This document shows, piece after piece, positions 54,532 to 64,000 of a stretch of DNA of 64,000 bases (its first letter is position 1; every line of letters starts with the position of its first letter). The stretch comes from Anthostomella pinea (Eukaryota > Ascomycota > Sordariomycetes > Xylariales > Xylariaceae): the NCBI GenBank assembly GCA_963556695.1, contig CAUWAG010000004.1, positions 1,488,001 to 1,552,000 of the forward strand, given 5' to 3'. The notes beneath the pieces are model-generated. The model was not told the DNA's origin, ran no database searches, and worked only from the letters and a program-made list of their open reading frames with translations. Both the position numbers and the translations under genes were made by a program.

Positions 54532-55005
54532 GTTGGGTGGTTTGTTGGAGTGCCAGATGGATGATTGAGAGGGCTGGCGGGCAGGTTGACGAGGAAAAGG
54601 ACGTCGCTTGGCTGACTTGCTCCGGTCTGCTCCTTCAAGGTTAGGTGGTCTGTCGCTCGTCACTCTCACTCTCACTCGCAACTTCGGCTCTCCCTGAATT
54701 TTCAGAATTCTTGTGGGATTGGTGGGGCTCAGCTGGAAAACAGCCAAGCCAGGCCTGCGATAAGCACAGTTCACACTAATATAAAGATAAACAGTACATA
54801 TGCACTTAAATGGAACAAGGCTGATGTGCAGGTGGCTTCACCCCTCCAAGTGTGGCTTGGCATTGAAATTCTACAAAGCTGTCTGCTGTCTGCTGTCTGC
54901 AGTCATGAATTTTTGAGTTCTTGATATCAGAGAGCTAAATTCCGGGGTTACGTCCTCTCTTTATCAAAAACAAACGGTACTCTGAATCCTTACGTGCGGG
55001 GCAAC
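54532..55005. promoter_or_regulatory. Bidirectional promoter region between eIF3f and utp25
   Basis: 474 bp between divergent start codons. Contains CTGTCTGCTGTCTGC-type short repeats near 54880-54902. No specific factor site assigned. Confidence 0.4.
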
Positions 55006-57311
55006 ATGCCACCTAGAGGAAAACCCGCTGGCCGTGGGGGACCCGCGAGAGGTCGTGGTAAGGGGTCAGGGAAGAGAAGCTTTGGAGGAGCCCCCAAGTT
55101 CCATACTGCAAGACTTGCCCAGATCGAGTAAGACTGCATTTTCTTGTCACTGTTCATTCTCTCTCATTAACTAGGATTTCACCTAATTCTCGCGCAGGGA
55201 ATCAGACAGTGAGGGATCAGACGAGGGCAGTCCATCCGAAGAAGAACCTGAGAGTGAAGCCTCTGAATCTGATGAGGATGAGGTTCAGCCCACCCAAAAG
55301 CCTTATCTGGCCCTGATGGAGAGCCTTGCCAAGGAGTCGTCTGCCGCCCACAGTGCAAAGAGGAGAAAGTTGGATCATCAACCCAAGAAGAGTCAAGCAG
55401 CCTCGAATGCCGAGCCAGACGAAGGGTCCCCCTCAGATGATGGGGATGAGGAGACGGCTGAACAACAAGATGTTGACCGGGTAGAAGATCCAGAAGAGGA
55501 GCCGGATGAGGGAATAGTTATCGGCGAAGATGATGGCGAGGAGGAGATACCGGATGCCTCTGATCCCTTTGAGACTCATTTTGTCACTCCTGACGAGAGC
55601 GAATTCATAAAGCGGTTAAAAGGGATCCAGTCCGATGACTACCAACCAAGGCAAAATGAGCAGAACGGCTGGAGGCTTACGACGAGCATACCTGGGAAAG
55701 ATTCATCACAGACCATGCGACTACCTACGACTATACCTGGCCCATCAGCCTTGAAGCTCAAGCAGAGGCTCGTGGAGTCTGCTAATAAGAAGCGCCCCAA
55801 TTTCGACAAGCTTGAGCAGATTCTATATCCGTTGGCATTTGGATACCACGACCTGTTGTTCTGTGGCCGCAACGTCAAGAATGCGGAAAGTCTACGGCGG
55901 ATGGCATGTTTGCATGCAGTCAACCATATTTTCAAGTGAGTGCTGGATCATATATTCCCCCCTACCCTCTAAGCTAAAGCTCGGTATCAGAACGCGAGAT
56001 CGTGTCATCAAGAACAATGCCAAGCTTGCAAAGGAAGGCGAGGATACAGAGTTCGAGCCCCGAGATCAGGGGTTTACCCGGCCCAAAGTCCTGATGCTGC
56101 TGCCAACCCGCCAATCCGCCGTCAACATGGTCAACACAATCTGCGCCCTATGCGAGCCCGAGCAGCAGGAGAACCGAAAACGCTTCGACGACTCCTACAT
56201 CGACAAGGAGGTCAAGTTCACAATCGACCGCCCCGAGGACTTCCGCGAGCTCTTCGAGGGGAACGACGACGACATGTTCCGGATCGGCGTCAAGTTCACG
56301 CGCAAGACCATTAAGTACTTCTCGCAGTTCTACAGCTCGGACATCCTGATCGCCAGCCCGCTGGGTCTGCGCATGGCGATCGGGGCCGAGGAGGGCGACG
56401 GCGACAAGAAGAAGGCCGCGTACGACTACGACTTTTTGAGTTCCATCGAGTTGGTGGTGGTCGACCAGGCCGACGCGCTGCTGATGCAGAACTGGGAGCA
56501 CGTCGAGCACGTGTTTGCGCACCTCAACCTGCAGCCGCGCGACGCGCACGGCTGCGACTTCGGCCGCGTGCGCGAGTGGTACCTCGAGAAGCAGGCGGCG
56601 CACTTCCGGCAGACGCTCGTGTTCTCGGCCTTCAACACGCCCGAGCTGGCAGAGCTGCACCGCCGGGGGGTCAACTGGGCGGGCCGCGCGCGCGTGCAGC
56701 CCGCGTCGTACGCGGGCGCGATCCAGGACCTCGGCGGCGTGCGCGCCAAGCAGACGTTCTCGCGCTTCGAGGCGCCCTCGGCGGCGGCCGAGCCCGACGC
56801 GCGGTTCGCGTACTTCGTCAGCGCCATCATACCGACGATGGTCAAGCGCGCGCGCGACATGGCCGGCACGCTGATCTTCGTGCCGTCGTACCTCGACTTC
56901 GTGCGCGTGCGCAACTACTTCGCCACGGCCGACGCCGTCGCCAGCCTCACGTTCGGCGCCGTGTCCGAGTACGCCAGCGTGGCCGAGGCGTCGCGCGCGC
57001 GCTCGCACTTCCTCAGCGGCCGCCACCGCGTTTTATTGTACACGGAGCGCGCGCACCACTTCCGCCGTTACGCGCTGCGCGGCGTCAGCAGGGTTGTGTT
57101 TTATGGCCTGCCGGACAACCCGGTCTTCTACCGCGAGATAGCGGGCGGGTACCTAGGGCGCAGCGAGCAGGACCTTAAGATTGAGCCGGGCCAGGGCACC
57201 GTGAGGGTTATGTTCTCTAAGTATGATGTCCTGAGGCTGGAGCGCATTGTTGGGTCGAAGAGGGTGGGCAAGATGGTGCGGGAGAAGGGCGATACGTTTG
57301 ATTTCGTCTAG
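55006..57311 (+). CDS. utp25: U3 snoRNP / SSU-processome protein Utp25 (DEF family)
   Basis: Nucleolar factor needed for early 18S rRNA processing (known for Utp25/digestive-organ-expansion factor). Exons: 55006-55127, 55198-55935, 55991-57311; 726 residues, a usual length. Seen: a short Arg/Gly N-terminus ([20 protein letters not shown]), a long acidic region ([20 protein letters not shown]), then the helicase-like but motif-degenerate core. This includes [88 protein letters not shown] and [18 protein letters not shown]. Codon use in the last exon becomes very GC-rich. Start chosen at the first Met; both introns have good GT-AG signals. Confidence 0.93.
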
Positions 57312-57496
57312 GATGGCGTGGTGATGCGGCTTGCATGAATGGTAACATAACATTTCTGCTAGAGTACAACCCGCCTTCTTGTTGATGGTTCATGTATTGT
57401 ACATATTCGTACAAATGCTCGATGCTCTCCGTGACCCCTATTTCTGTACAAGCGTGGGATCCTCATAGTACAATTCTATCGAATCTCCCGACCTCC

Positions 57497-58241
57497 CTAT
57501 GATATGCTCGCATTCATCCCCTTCGCAGCACCAGTCCTCGACTTCGCCAGTCTGCTCACATCGATATCCGTCCCATCATCCCTCTCCTCCCTACTAGCCC
57601 TCTTATCCTTCCCACCACCAGCAAGGTTCAACGCCCCCAACCGCGCAACCATATCATCGAACCCTCGCGCGCCGTCCTCGCGGTAGCGAATAACTTTCGC
57701 CCGGTTCATCAGCGTCAGCTCGTTCGACGGCCGTTTTAGCTGGCGGTCGCGCGCCACGGCGGCGGCCGTCATGGCGAAGCGCAGGTCTTTGGGCCCGTCG
57801 ACCAGCTGGAGGATGGCCGACGCGCCCTGGTCGTACTGCGACTTGGGTTCCGTGCGCAGCACGCGCGTGTAGCCGCCGGGGCGGTCGGCGTAGCGCTCGC
57901 GCAGCTCGCCGAAGAGTTTTGGGAGGAGGGCTTGGGGGGTCTGTGTGTCTCAGTCAGAGGCAGAACAACAACAGTGCCCCCTATAGGTAGACAACTAGAA
58001 CCAGAACAATAAGGTGGTGACATACGAAGAGAATACCCTGGGCCTTCCGCCGGCTGGTCTCGTTGTTCCGCTTCGCCAGGGTGATCAGCTTCTCGGCCAT
58101 GCGCTGGGTCTCCTTCGCCTTGGGCCAGGTGGTGTGGACCGACTCGTGCTGCACGAGGGCCGTCACCAGGTTGCGCAGCAGGGCCTGGCGGTGCGCTGAG
58201 TTGCGGCTTAGGTGGCGGTATTTTACTGTGCCTCCCGCCAT
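57497..58241 (-). CDS. Mitochondrial ribosomal protein bL17m
   Basis: Large-subunit protein of the mitochondrial ribosome. Exons on the minus strand: 58241-58026 and 57940-57497; 219 residues. Seen: the L17 start MAGGTVKYRHLSRNSAHRQA, LLRNLVTALVQHESVHTTWP, KAKETQRMAEKLITLAKRNN, then after the intron LPKLFGELRERYADRPGGYT with RVLRTEPKSQYDQGASAILQ and LVDGPKD. The C-terminal extension of about 110 residues beyond the bacterial-like core is common in fungal mitoribosomal proteins. Divergent from mic12, another mitochondrial gene. Confidence 0.94.
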
Positions 58242-58727
58242 CTTTTTCGTCGACTATCTATGCCTCCTCCTCTAAATTGTCGGGTTGGCTTCGGGGGAGT
58301 TGAGCTGGTGGTGGTGCTGGTCGTTGGACTGGCTGTCGGAGTGTCGTCGTTGAGTGCAGAAGTCGAGGTCGAGGTCTAGGTCGGCGTTGGATGTCTGTCT
58401 GTAGCTTCAATCGCAGGTGGTGTGAGCTGAGGTCCCGTTAACATTGGACAACCCCTGCAGTGTGGAATTTTTTGGTCTTGGCACGGGCCGAGCTTTTTGA
58501 CCTGGCCCGCCCGGCTTTCCTGGGCTGCGAGCGACTTTCGTCATGCCCACCTGCCCACCCACCTCATTCCCAGGTCCTCAACTCAATTGCCATTGCAGAG
58601 CTCAGTCGAGCTTGTGCTGTTGACTGGAAGGGCTGCCGGTACTGACACTTGTACTAATACTTCTCCTTCGCATTCAATTGGCCCCGCATAGCCATTGCGC
58701 CTCAGTGCGCAAAACAGCCAGCTCATC
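58242..58727. promoter_or_regulatory. Bidirectional promoter region between bL17m and mic12
   Basis: 486 bp between divergent starts of two genes for mitochondrial proteins. GT-rich on the side near bL17m. No element assigned. Confidence 0.4.
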
Positions 58728-59654
58728 ATGGGCTTCACAACCGGCTTCGTACGTCTCCATCTCTGCCACCCTGCTGGGTGGGCACTTGCATACCTTCGAA
58801 TGACGACTGACATTGATGTTCTCACACTACAGACAGGAGGCGTGACTCTCACCCTCTCGATAGCCTACCTCACAGTCCTCGCCCACCAGCGCAACCGCGA
58901 ACAACAAGCCGCCATCCTGCGTCAGCAGACCCGCCTCCTCTCCGGCGTCGTCGACCCTCTACCCCCCGCGCTCCCGCCCACGCGCGCCGAGCTCGCCGCA
59001 GCCGAGCGCGCGAACCTGATCGAGACCGCCAAGGACCGCTGGAACGCCGAGGTCGAGTCCGCCGTCCGCTGGGCCCAGAACAAGGACTGGGAGGGGACGC
59101 GCGACGGGCTCGAGGGCGCCATCGGCCGCGCCTGGACCCGCTTCTTCGGCGATGCGCAGCAGCAGGCCCAGGAAGGCGTGCGGAACGCCGAGCAGAAGAC
59201 CGAGGCCGCGGTCAGGAATGCGGCGGACAGGGCCAGGGGAGAGCTGCAGAGAGATGCGGCTGCGTCGAAGCGGCAGGCTGAGAACGTGGCTGGAGGCGTA
59301 GCCGCGGCTGCGAAGAGCGCGTACGCTGATGCGAAGGTCAGGGGCGCTGAGGCGGTGAGCAAGACTGAGGACAAGGCTCAGGAGGCCCGTGGCTCGGTTC
59401 TGGATGCTATTGGCAAGGGCATCGATAAGGGGAGGGAGGTCTTTGGCAAGGCGAGGTCGGCCGTGGTCGATGCGGAAGACAAGGTTGAGACGAAGCTGGC
59501 CGATAAGCTGCCGCCTACGTCTCCGGCTGAGAAGGCCCTGAGACAGCGGTATGAGGAGACCCCGCGTGGCCTGGACCGGACTGCGGAGGAGGTGTTGGCG
59601 GCAAGGTACATCCCGGTTGACAACAAGGACAACACCAACCTGAAAGCGTTATAG
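58728..59654 (+). CDS. mic12: MICOS complex subunit Mic12 (Aim5)
   Basis: Inner-membrane protein of the MICOS complex at crista junctions (known for Mic12/Aim5). Exons: 58728-58748 (only seven codons) and 58833-59654; 280 residues. Seen: MGFTTGF joined to TGGVTLTLSIAYLTVLAHQR, a glycine-containing single transmembrane helix, then NREQQAAILRQQTRLLSGVV, the conserved juxtamembrane segment. The rest is a long Ala/Glu/Lys/Arg helix with 11-residue-like repeats (AAASKRQAENVAGGVAAAAK, GKGIDKGREVFGKARSAVVD), probably amphipathic and lining the intermembrane space. Filamentous fungal forms are longer than the yeast protein of about 106 residues. The tiny first exon is chosen because it supplies the conserved start. 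Confidence 0.88.
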   Translation: MGFTTGFVRLHLCHPAGWALAYLRMTTDIDVLTLQTGGVTLTLSIAYLTVLAHQRNREQQAAILRQQTRLLSGVVDPLPPALPPTRAELAAAERANLIETAKDRWNAEVESAVRWAQNKDWEGTRDGLEGAIGRAWTRFFGDAQQQAQEGVRNAEQKTEAAVRNAADRARGELQRDAAASKRQAENVAGGVAAAAKSAYADAKVRGAEAVSKTEDKAQEARGSVLDAIGKGIDKGREVFGKARSAVVDAEDKVETKLADKLPPTSPAEKALRQRYEETPRGLDRTAEEVLAARYIPVDNKDNTNLKAL

Positions 59655-60231
59655 AGGTTATAGAGGCTGCAAGTCATACCTGCATGGGAATAGTAACTGT
59701 GGGGTGTGGAAGATACCGGCACTACTCATTTATACGTGTATAGTTATACTGTACATCAGACTAGGATCGGTGATGGCAAATAGATCTCGACTCTCGTGTC
59801 GTGATTCACTGGCAGACACGTGCCAATCCAACCGGCGGTTTACTATAGAGTATTGAGTGGCAAAGCTCGCGACCTCTTCACACTTGTTTTCGGAATTCGA
59901 AACACTATCTGACTTGGTGTTGTGATCAATTTCAACGTTCAACAGATATCAGTAGTACCCGTTGGATCGTCACGGCAATGCTCTCTTTACGCGAGCGAAT
60001 ATTCAGCTGCCCTACATTGAAATGGTATATAGCCCGATATTGATGGTTGAAGGCTTGCACCATCCTCTCACTTTATACCAAGGCAGACACCTGCTCCAAA
60101 CCTACTCTCTCCCCTATAAAACATCGAGAAGGTTATTATTGATAAGCAACCTCCTATAGTTTCATTTTGACCAGCCAGACAGACCGATTTTCCGAGTTAC
60201 CTAGCTGCTAACACGACGACAGACTTTCAAG
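59655..60231. other. Intergenic, promoter of the myristoylated-protein gene
   Basis: Nothing recognised apart from presumed UTRs; a TATA-like CCTATAAAAC lies near 60113. Confidence 0.4.
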
Positions 60232-61308
60232 ATGGGCAACAGCCAGAGCAAGCCTCATCATTCGCGCCATAGATCCCATTCCAGCAAAAGCAAGAGCAGG
60301 GGACGGCATCACCACAGACGTACCGCTGGAGAAGATGAAGATTTTATCGACGCCCTCAATTATCTATGCTTTGGGACCTATACATCGTATGGGCATAGTT
60401 CCAATAAACACAGCAAGTCGAAACGGCATCATCATAAAGCAAAACACCACCGTTCCCGGAGTGTCGTCTCCGCTCCCGCGGACATGGAGGGCCGGAAGAA
60501 CGAAGAGGGGCATCCTTTGTGTAGTCATTGCCAACACCGCCATCACGCATCCGAGCCTTCGCCATCGACAAATGAGGCGGAGGCGGCCGCTGGTCCTTCT
60601 GGATCTGCGGGTCCCGTCGAGCCGGTCGTCGCAGGCAAGTCCCGATTTTAGTTTTACCACGAACATGATAGAGCGCGGTCGTCAGCACGTGAGTATAGGA
60701 TGAAGACGAGGTGGTGTAGTTGTTGTTGGCATGCTTGAGTCATAAACTACCTACGGCTGATGCTGCTTCTTGCCCCTTTCCCTTCCAGACGCTTCGTTTC
60801 ACCCAGTCGCTGACGCTGACGCTTCTATTCGTACAGAAGAAGGCTCTTACCCCGATCCTCCTCCCGTGCCTGATCCCGTGTCTGCCACCGCGCCTAGTGC
60901 GGTTCCCGCTACCGGCCCTTATGGCACGGCGCCCCCGGAAGCGTCCGTATCAGCAGGTCAGTCTTGCCCATATCTTCCTCTCTCCATCCCCCCTAAATCC
61001 CCACCATCACCCCCTGAACCCCTATTACCACCCCTTTCCCCTATCTCCCCATCACCCTCCATCTCCTACCCCCATCATCTCCCCACCTCAACTCATTCAT
61101 CCTCCAAAATTGACAAACACCAAAAGCAACAATCCCCTACCCAACGCTGGACCCGCCGTCAAACATCGCAGCCCCCAACATCATGCGCACGTACCTGTAC
61201 GGCGTCCGCGAGGTCCTGCCGTCGGGCGTCGACCAGCCCCGGCAGCGCTATTGCAGTGACTCGCCCGAGGTGAAGGCGAGGTTGGCGCGGGAGCCGGCGG
61301 GGAAGTGA
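60232..61308 (+). CDS. Predicted N-myristoylated His-rich protein, function unknown
   Basis: Exons: 60232-60634, 60789-60956, 61172-61308; 235 residues. The N-terminus MGNSQSKPHH fits the N-myristoylation consensus (Gly2, Ser at position 6, Lys at position 7), so membrane attachment is likely. Residues 8-80 are His/Lys/Ser/Arg-rich (HHSRHRSHSSKSKSRGRHHH, KHSKSKRHHHKAKHHRSRS) around a short hydrophobic island DFIDALNYLCFGTYTSYG. A possible metal site CSHCQHRHH follows. The middle is Ala/Pro-rich. The C-terminus, NIMRTYLYGVREVLPSGVDQ, looks conserved. Intron 1 starts with GC (GCAAGT) and ends CAG; intron 2 (215 nt) is very C-rich on the plus strand. No family recognised. Confidence 0.7.
60635..60788 (+). 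other. Probable GC-AG intron
   Basis: Donor G|GCAAGT and acceptor CTTCCAG, with a CT-rich 3' end. Removing it joins VVA to DASFHP in frame; reading on through it meets TAG after five codons. Confidence 0.65.
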
Positions 61309-63170
61309 GGGATGAAGAGTAGGGAAGTGGTGAGGTTCGTGGACAGGGTGAGTATGACGTTTTGGTATGTGTTGATAGTTTTGGCTGGCCCGGCTTGCGT
61401 ATGTGTATGTGGTGTGTATTGTGTTTTACTGTAAGGATGGAAGGATTGGTTGTTAGTAGGCTGCTTTCTTTGCTTCCTTCCCTTGGCTTGTTATTACAGT
61501 CTTCTGTTTTTGAACCAGACGGGTCTCAGGGTACGGATAAACTTCCTTCGTGAATTGTTTTCTTTGGTGGATAGCTCGCTATTATCTTGTCTGCCTTCGA
61601 TACCACTACTATCCGATATCCAAATACATGGCGTTGCCCAGAGTGGTGCTCAACGTAGTTTTGTGAAGTTCAGGCATCTTGTAAATGTTGGTGTTACTGA
61701 GTTTAAGTGCTGTGTGACAGACCGTCTGCAGCCAGACTCTACGGTCTGCTATTCCGAAGACTGGTGGTATCGTTTAGTACTGCGCACCTTTACACAAGAC
61801 ACACCTCGCAGACGGCCTGGTCCGCACGCGGCAACGTCGTACGCGAAAACAATAGGTCAACACTTGTCACAACTGGAAGTATGAAGGATCATTGATAATG
61901 TATCATCATGTCGGATCATGTTGAGTACACGAGGCGATCCAGATCTAGCCCGAAATATTATGGTATGTATGTATTCACTGAGAAGCTTCTGCGTCTATCT
62001 CCCACACTGACCAAACCCTCTCATCAAAGCTCAGAGGGAAGGAGAAGAAATAGGGCCCCATGCCCCTGCTGCCACATAAACACATTTCACCCACACCAGC
62101 CCAAACTGCAAACCATACACGCCAGCATCTGCCCCGCCGGCTCCGCGCCAGCCTCGAACGCGGAAGCAGAGTAGCAACAAACGCCCCTCGCCCACCAGAA
62201 CGGATACCAGCATAGATAGCAGGATGACGCACGACAAGATAGCCAAGAAGATGGGAACGGGAAATGAAGAATTCGACTCATCATATAACTTTAGCCCGAC
62301 GCACCCAGCCGCCAGCGTTGCAATAACGATACCCGGCGCGATGCTTTGTATCACGTCGCACTGGCCATGGACACGGGCAGTTACAGCCATGCACCTGTCC
62401 ACCTCGTTCGCTCATCCACGACGGCTGCGAAGCCCAGACTCATGAAGCCCAACCAACACACGCGGAACACTAGCTGCCCATGTCTTACCCATCATATGTA
62501 CCTGGATGTGGATATGGAGCCTAGAGTCTGGAGTCTGGTACCTAGTACCCTGTGCCAACAACGGGATGCTCAGGAGCCGTGCCGAAGAAACCCTCTCACG
62601 AAACACTGCGTGCAAACAGGGTGCTGGTCCCTCATGTTCAACCATAAGTTACTGACTCGCAAACGACCCTTAGCTGCTAGCTATCCCTTTTAGCTGAACG
62701 AACACCTAGACACCACGCTCGGGAATCGCGGGTGTTTGTGTCTCACGTCTAGGCTGGGCGGACAGCGTTTATCCCCGGACTGCTGCTGGTTACACGTGTA
62801 GGTATGGTATGGATGGATGGGTGCGGGCTGCGGCGTTGGGTTTTTTCACATGTTGTTTTTTGACCGGGGCTGGCTTGTAGGTAAGTGGGAAGTACGGCGT
62901 GCCGCCTGCGTGCATGTATACATTAGGTAGATACATACAGGGCGGGAAGTTGCTCTTGCGGGCTCTTGCAGTCCCGTGGTGCTGATGCTTAATCCATGTG
63001 TCTACGGGTGGTGGCATTGGCATGCAGTGACATGGCGGGAACACGTATGCGAACGAGACAGGGAGGGAGGCCGCGTTTGCGGGCGCTGCTAGGGTTCGGG
63101 GGCCTATCTGGTGACGGCAGGTAGTCTTAATATATGTACAGGCAGGTAAAGGTATAGCAGTAGGGGCGTC
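61309..63170. other. Intergenic; one weak membrane-protein candidate
   Basis: About 1.9 kb with no recognised family. A weak candidate frame at 62031-62402 is listed separately. The rest shows nothing recognisable. Confidence 0.4.
62031..62402 (-). CDS. Candidate small membrane protein (weak)
   Basis: Open frame of 123 codons with two clear hydrophobic segments (APGIVIATLAAGCVGLKLY and VPIFLAILSCVILLSMLVSV) separated by a short polar loop. No family recognised. The part after the second helix looks like untranslated or intronic sequence read through, so the true 3' end is unknown. It could be chance. Confidence 0.25.
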   Translation of the reverse strand: MDRCMAVTARVHGQCDVIQSIAPGIVIATLAAGCVGLKLYDESNSSFPVPIFLAILSCVILLSMLVSVLVGEGRLLLLCFRVRGWRGAGGADAGVYGLQFGLVWVKCVYVAAGAWGPISSPSL

Positions 63171-64000
63171 TCAAGGTCGTAAGTCTTTCTCGTCGACATC
63201 CGGGAACTGATCGGTGAAGTTGGTCCCGCCCTCCAACAGCGTATCTGCATTCAGCCGCACGCTGTGCCGGACCATGTCGGTGAAGGCCTTGTCCCGGAAG
63301 CCGTCCCCGTAGTCGCCGATGTCGCTCGTCGCGCTCATGGGCCCCGCCATGCGGTGGTGGTGGAAGAAGGCCGGCTGCACCGTCAGGCAGTTGTGCACCT
63401 TGCGGCCTGCCGTGCCCTCGCAGAAGTACCGCATGAGGAGATCGACGGCCGTGTTCACGTCCTTGAGGGCGATCTCGTGCAGCAGCTTCCGGGCGCCCTG
63501 CTGGCTGACGGCGTAGCCGAGGTTGCAGACGCCCTCCTGCACGTGGTGCACCGCCCGCGTGTGGTCGGGGTACTTCTCCTTGAGGGTGAACGGGATGTTG
63601 AACGTCCAGAGGTACCGCCGCTGGGCGACTGTCTCGTCGTCCTTGTGGATCACGCGGCCTTTCGGTATGACGGGGTTGTCCTCAAACGGAAAATGCATGC
63701 CGCAGTGCCCAACCCACAGGACGTCCCAGTTGTCCCCGTAAGGCGACGCCTTGGGCGGCACGGTAGCAGGCAAGCGGTCAAACGGAATGTCGGGCACGGA
63801 AGCCGGGGACGTGTCCGACGGCTTCGGGAACGTGCTGTCGGCATACGAATTTGGAGATGTTAGCAGGGGCTGGGTCAGGGCGCGAGCCGACAGGGCGAAA
63901 TCGCGTAGCTGATGTCTGACGCGGATGTCCCAGTCGCTATCGTCTTCCAGGATCAGGGCCGAGGTCAGGTTCCTCCGCACAATCCTTGGAGGGGTGTGAG
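63171..64000 (-). CDS. Glycosyltransferase family 25-like protein, 5' end outside the window
   Basis: Frame open from the right edge to TGA at 63171; about 275 residues visible, N-terminus missing. Seen: ALILEDDSDWDIRVRHQL, which carries the EDD metal/nucleotide-sugar motif of GT25 enzymes; the segment WDVLWVGHCGMHFPF; and the later AVHHVQEGVCNLGYAVSQQG with ARKLLHEIALKDVNTAVDLL, a pattern shared with LPS/collagen galactosyltransferase-like fungal proteins. HNCLTVQPAFFHHHR is the expected C-terminal acceptor-side block. Secretory targeting cannot be judged because the start is absent; an intron acceptor near 63985 is possible. Donor sugar and acceptor unknown. Confidence 0.82.
   Translation of the reverse strand, partial: HTPPRIVRRNLTSALILEDDSDWDIRVRHQLRDFALSARALTQPLLTSPNSYADSTFPKPSDTSPASVPDIPFDRLPATVPPKASPYGDNWDVLWVGHCGMHFPFEDNPVIPKGRVIHKDDETVAQRRYLWTFNIPFTLKEKYPDHTRAVHHVQEGVCNLGYAVSQQGARKLLHEIALKDVNTAVDLLMRYFCEGTAGRKVHNCLTVQPAFFHHHRMAGPMSATSDIGDYGDGFRDKAFTDMVRHSVRLNADTLLEGGTNFTDQFPDVDEKDLRP

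Noticed and set aside
56148..57026. Long minus-strand frame of 292 codons opposite utp25
   Set aside because: Antisense shadow produced by the very GC-rich third codon positions of the utp25 last exon.

Overview
The window is nuclear DNA of a filamentous ascomycete (Pezizomycotina, most likely a Sordariomycete). Genes carry short introns of about 45-130 nt with CTRAC-type branch points. The protein set is typical of these fungi: Zn2Cys6 regulators, an Erp-type p24 protein, a Yck-type casein kinase, Mic12, a filamentous-fungal ankyrin protein, and a Tad-like LINE whose stop codons look like repeat-induced point mutation (RIP). No species can be named from the sequence alone.

Layout. (1) 1-18 kb, gene-rich left arm: Yck-type casein kinase I (+), an Erp-type p24 cargo receptor (-) divergent from SWC4/DMAP1 (+), a Zn2Cys6 regulator (-) next to a membrane-anchored cytochrome P450 (-), and an unusual protein joining a Zn2Cys6 cluster to a maltose-acetyltransferase-like left-handed beta helix (-). 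(2) About 18-42 kb, an accessory block without housekeeping genes. It has a long gene-free stretch, an intron-containing tRNA-Thr(AGT), an orphan acidic protein flanked by two palindromic MITE-like repeats, a solo LTR with a 5-bp target duplication, and a dead ankyrin gene split by an RIP-degraded, full-length-looking LINE with a 14-bp target duplication. (3) 42.8-64 kb, gene-rich right arm: a mitochondrial PPR protein (-) divergent from the splicing factor Cwf18 (+), a zinc-knuckle SR-like protein (-) with a probable AT-AC intron, an R3H-SUZ RNA-binding protein (+), eIF3f (-) divergent from the SSU-processome factor Utp25 (+), mitoribosomal bL17m (-) divergent from Mic12 (+), a predicted N-myristoylated His-rich protein (+), and a GT25-like glycosyltransferase cut by the window edge (-).

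Functional links. The right arm is dominated by RNA and organelle genes arranged as head-to-head pairs (PPR/Cwf18, eIF3f/Utp25, bL17m/Mic12), each sharing 470-500 bp of promoter DNA. The P450 and its neighbouring regulator could form a small metabolic unit, but no backbone synthase is present. In the accessory block the ankyrin locus records several events: a 14-bp tandem duplication that shifts frame, a LINE insertion, and nonsense changes compatible with C-to-T decay. Exon boundaries were placed by hand from splice signals, frame and family conservation; none has transcript support.
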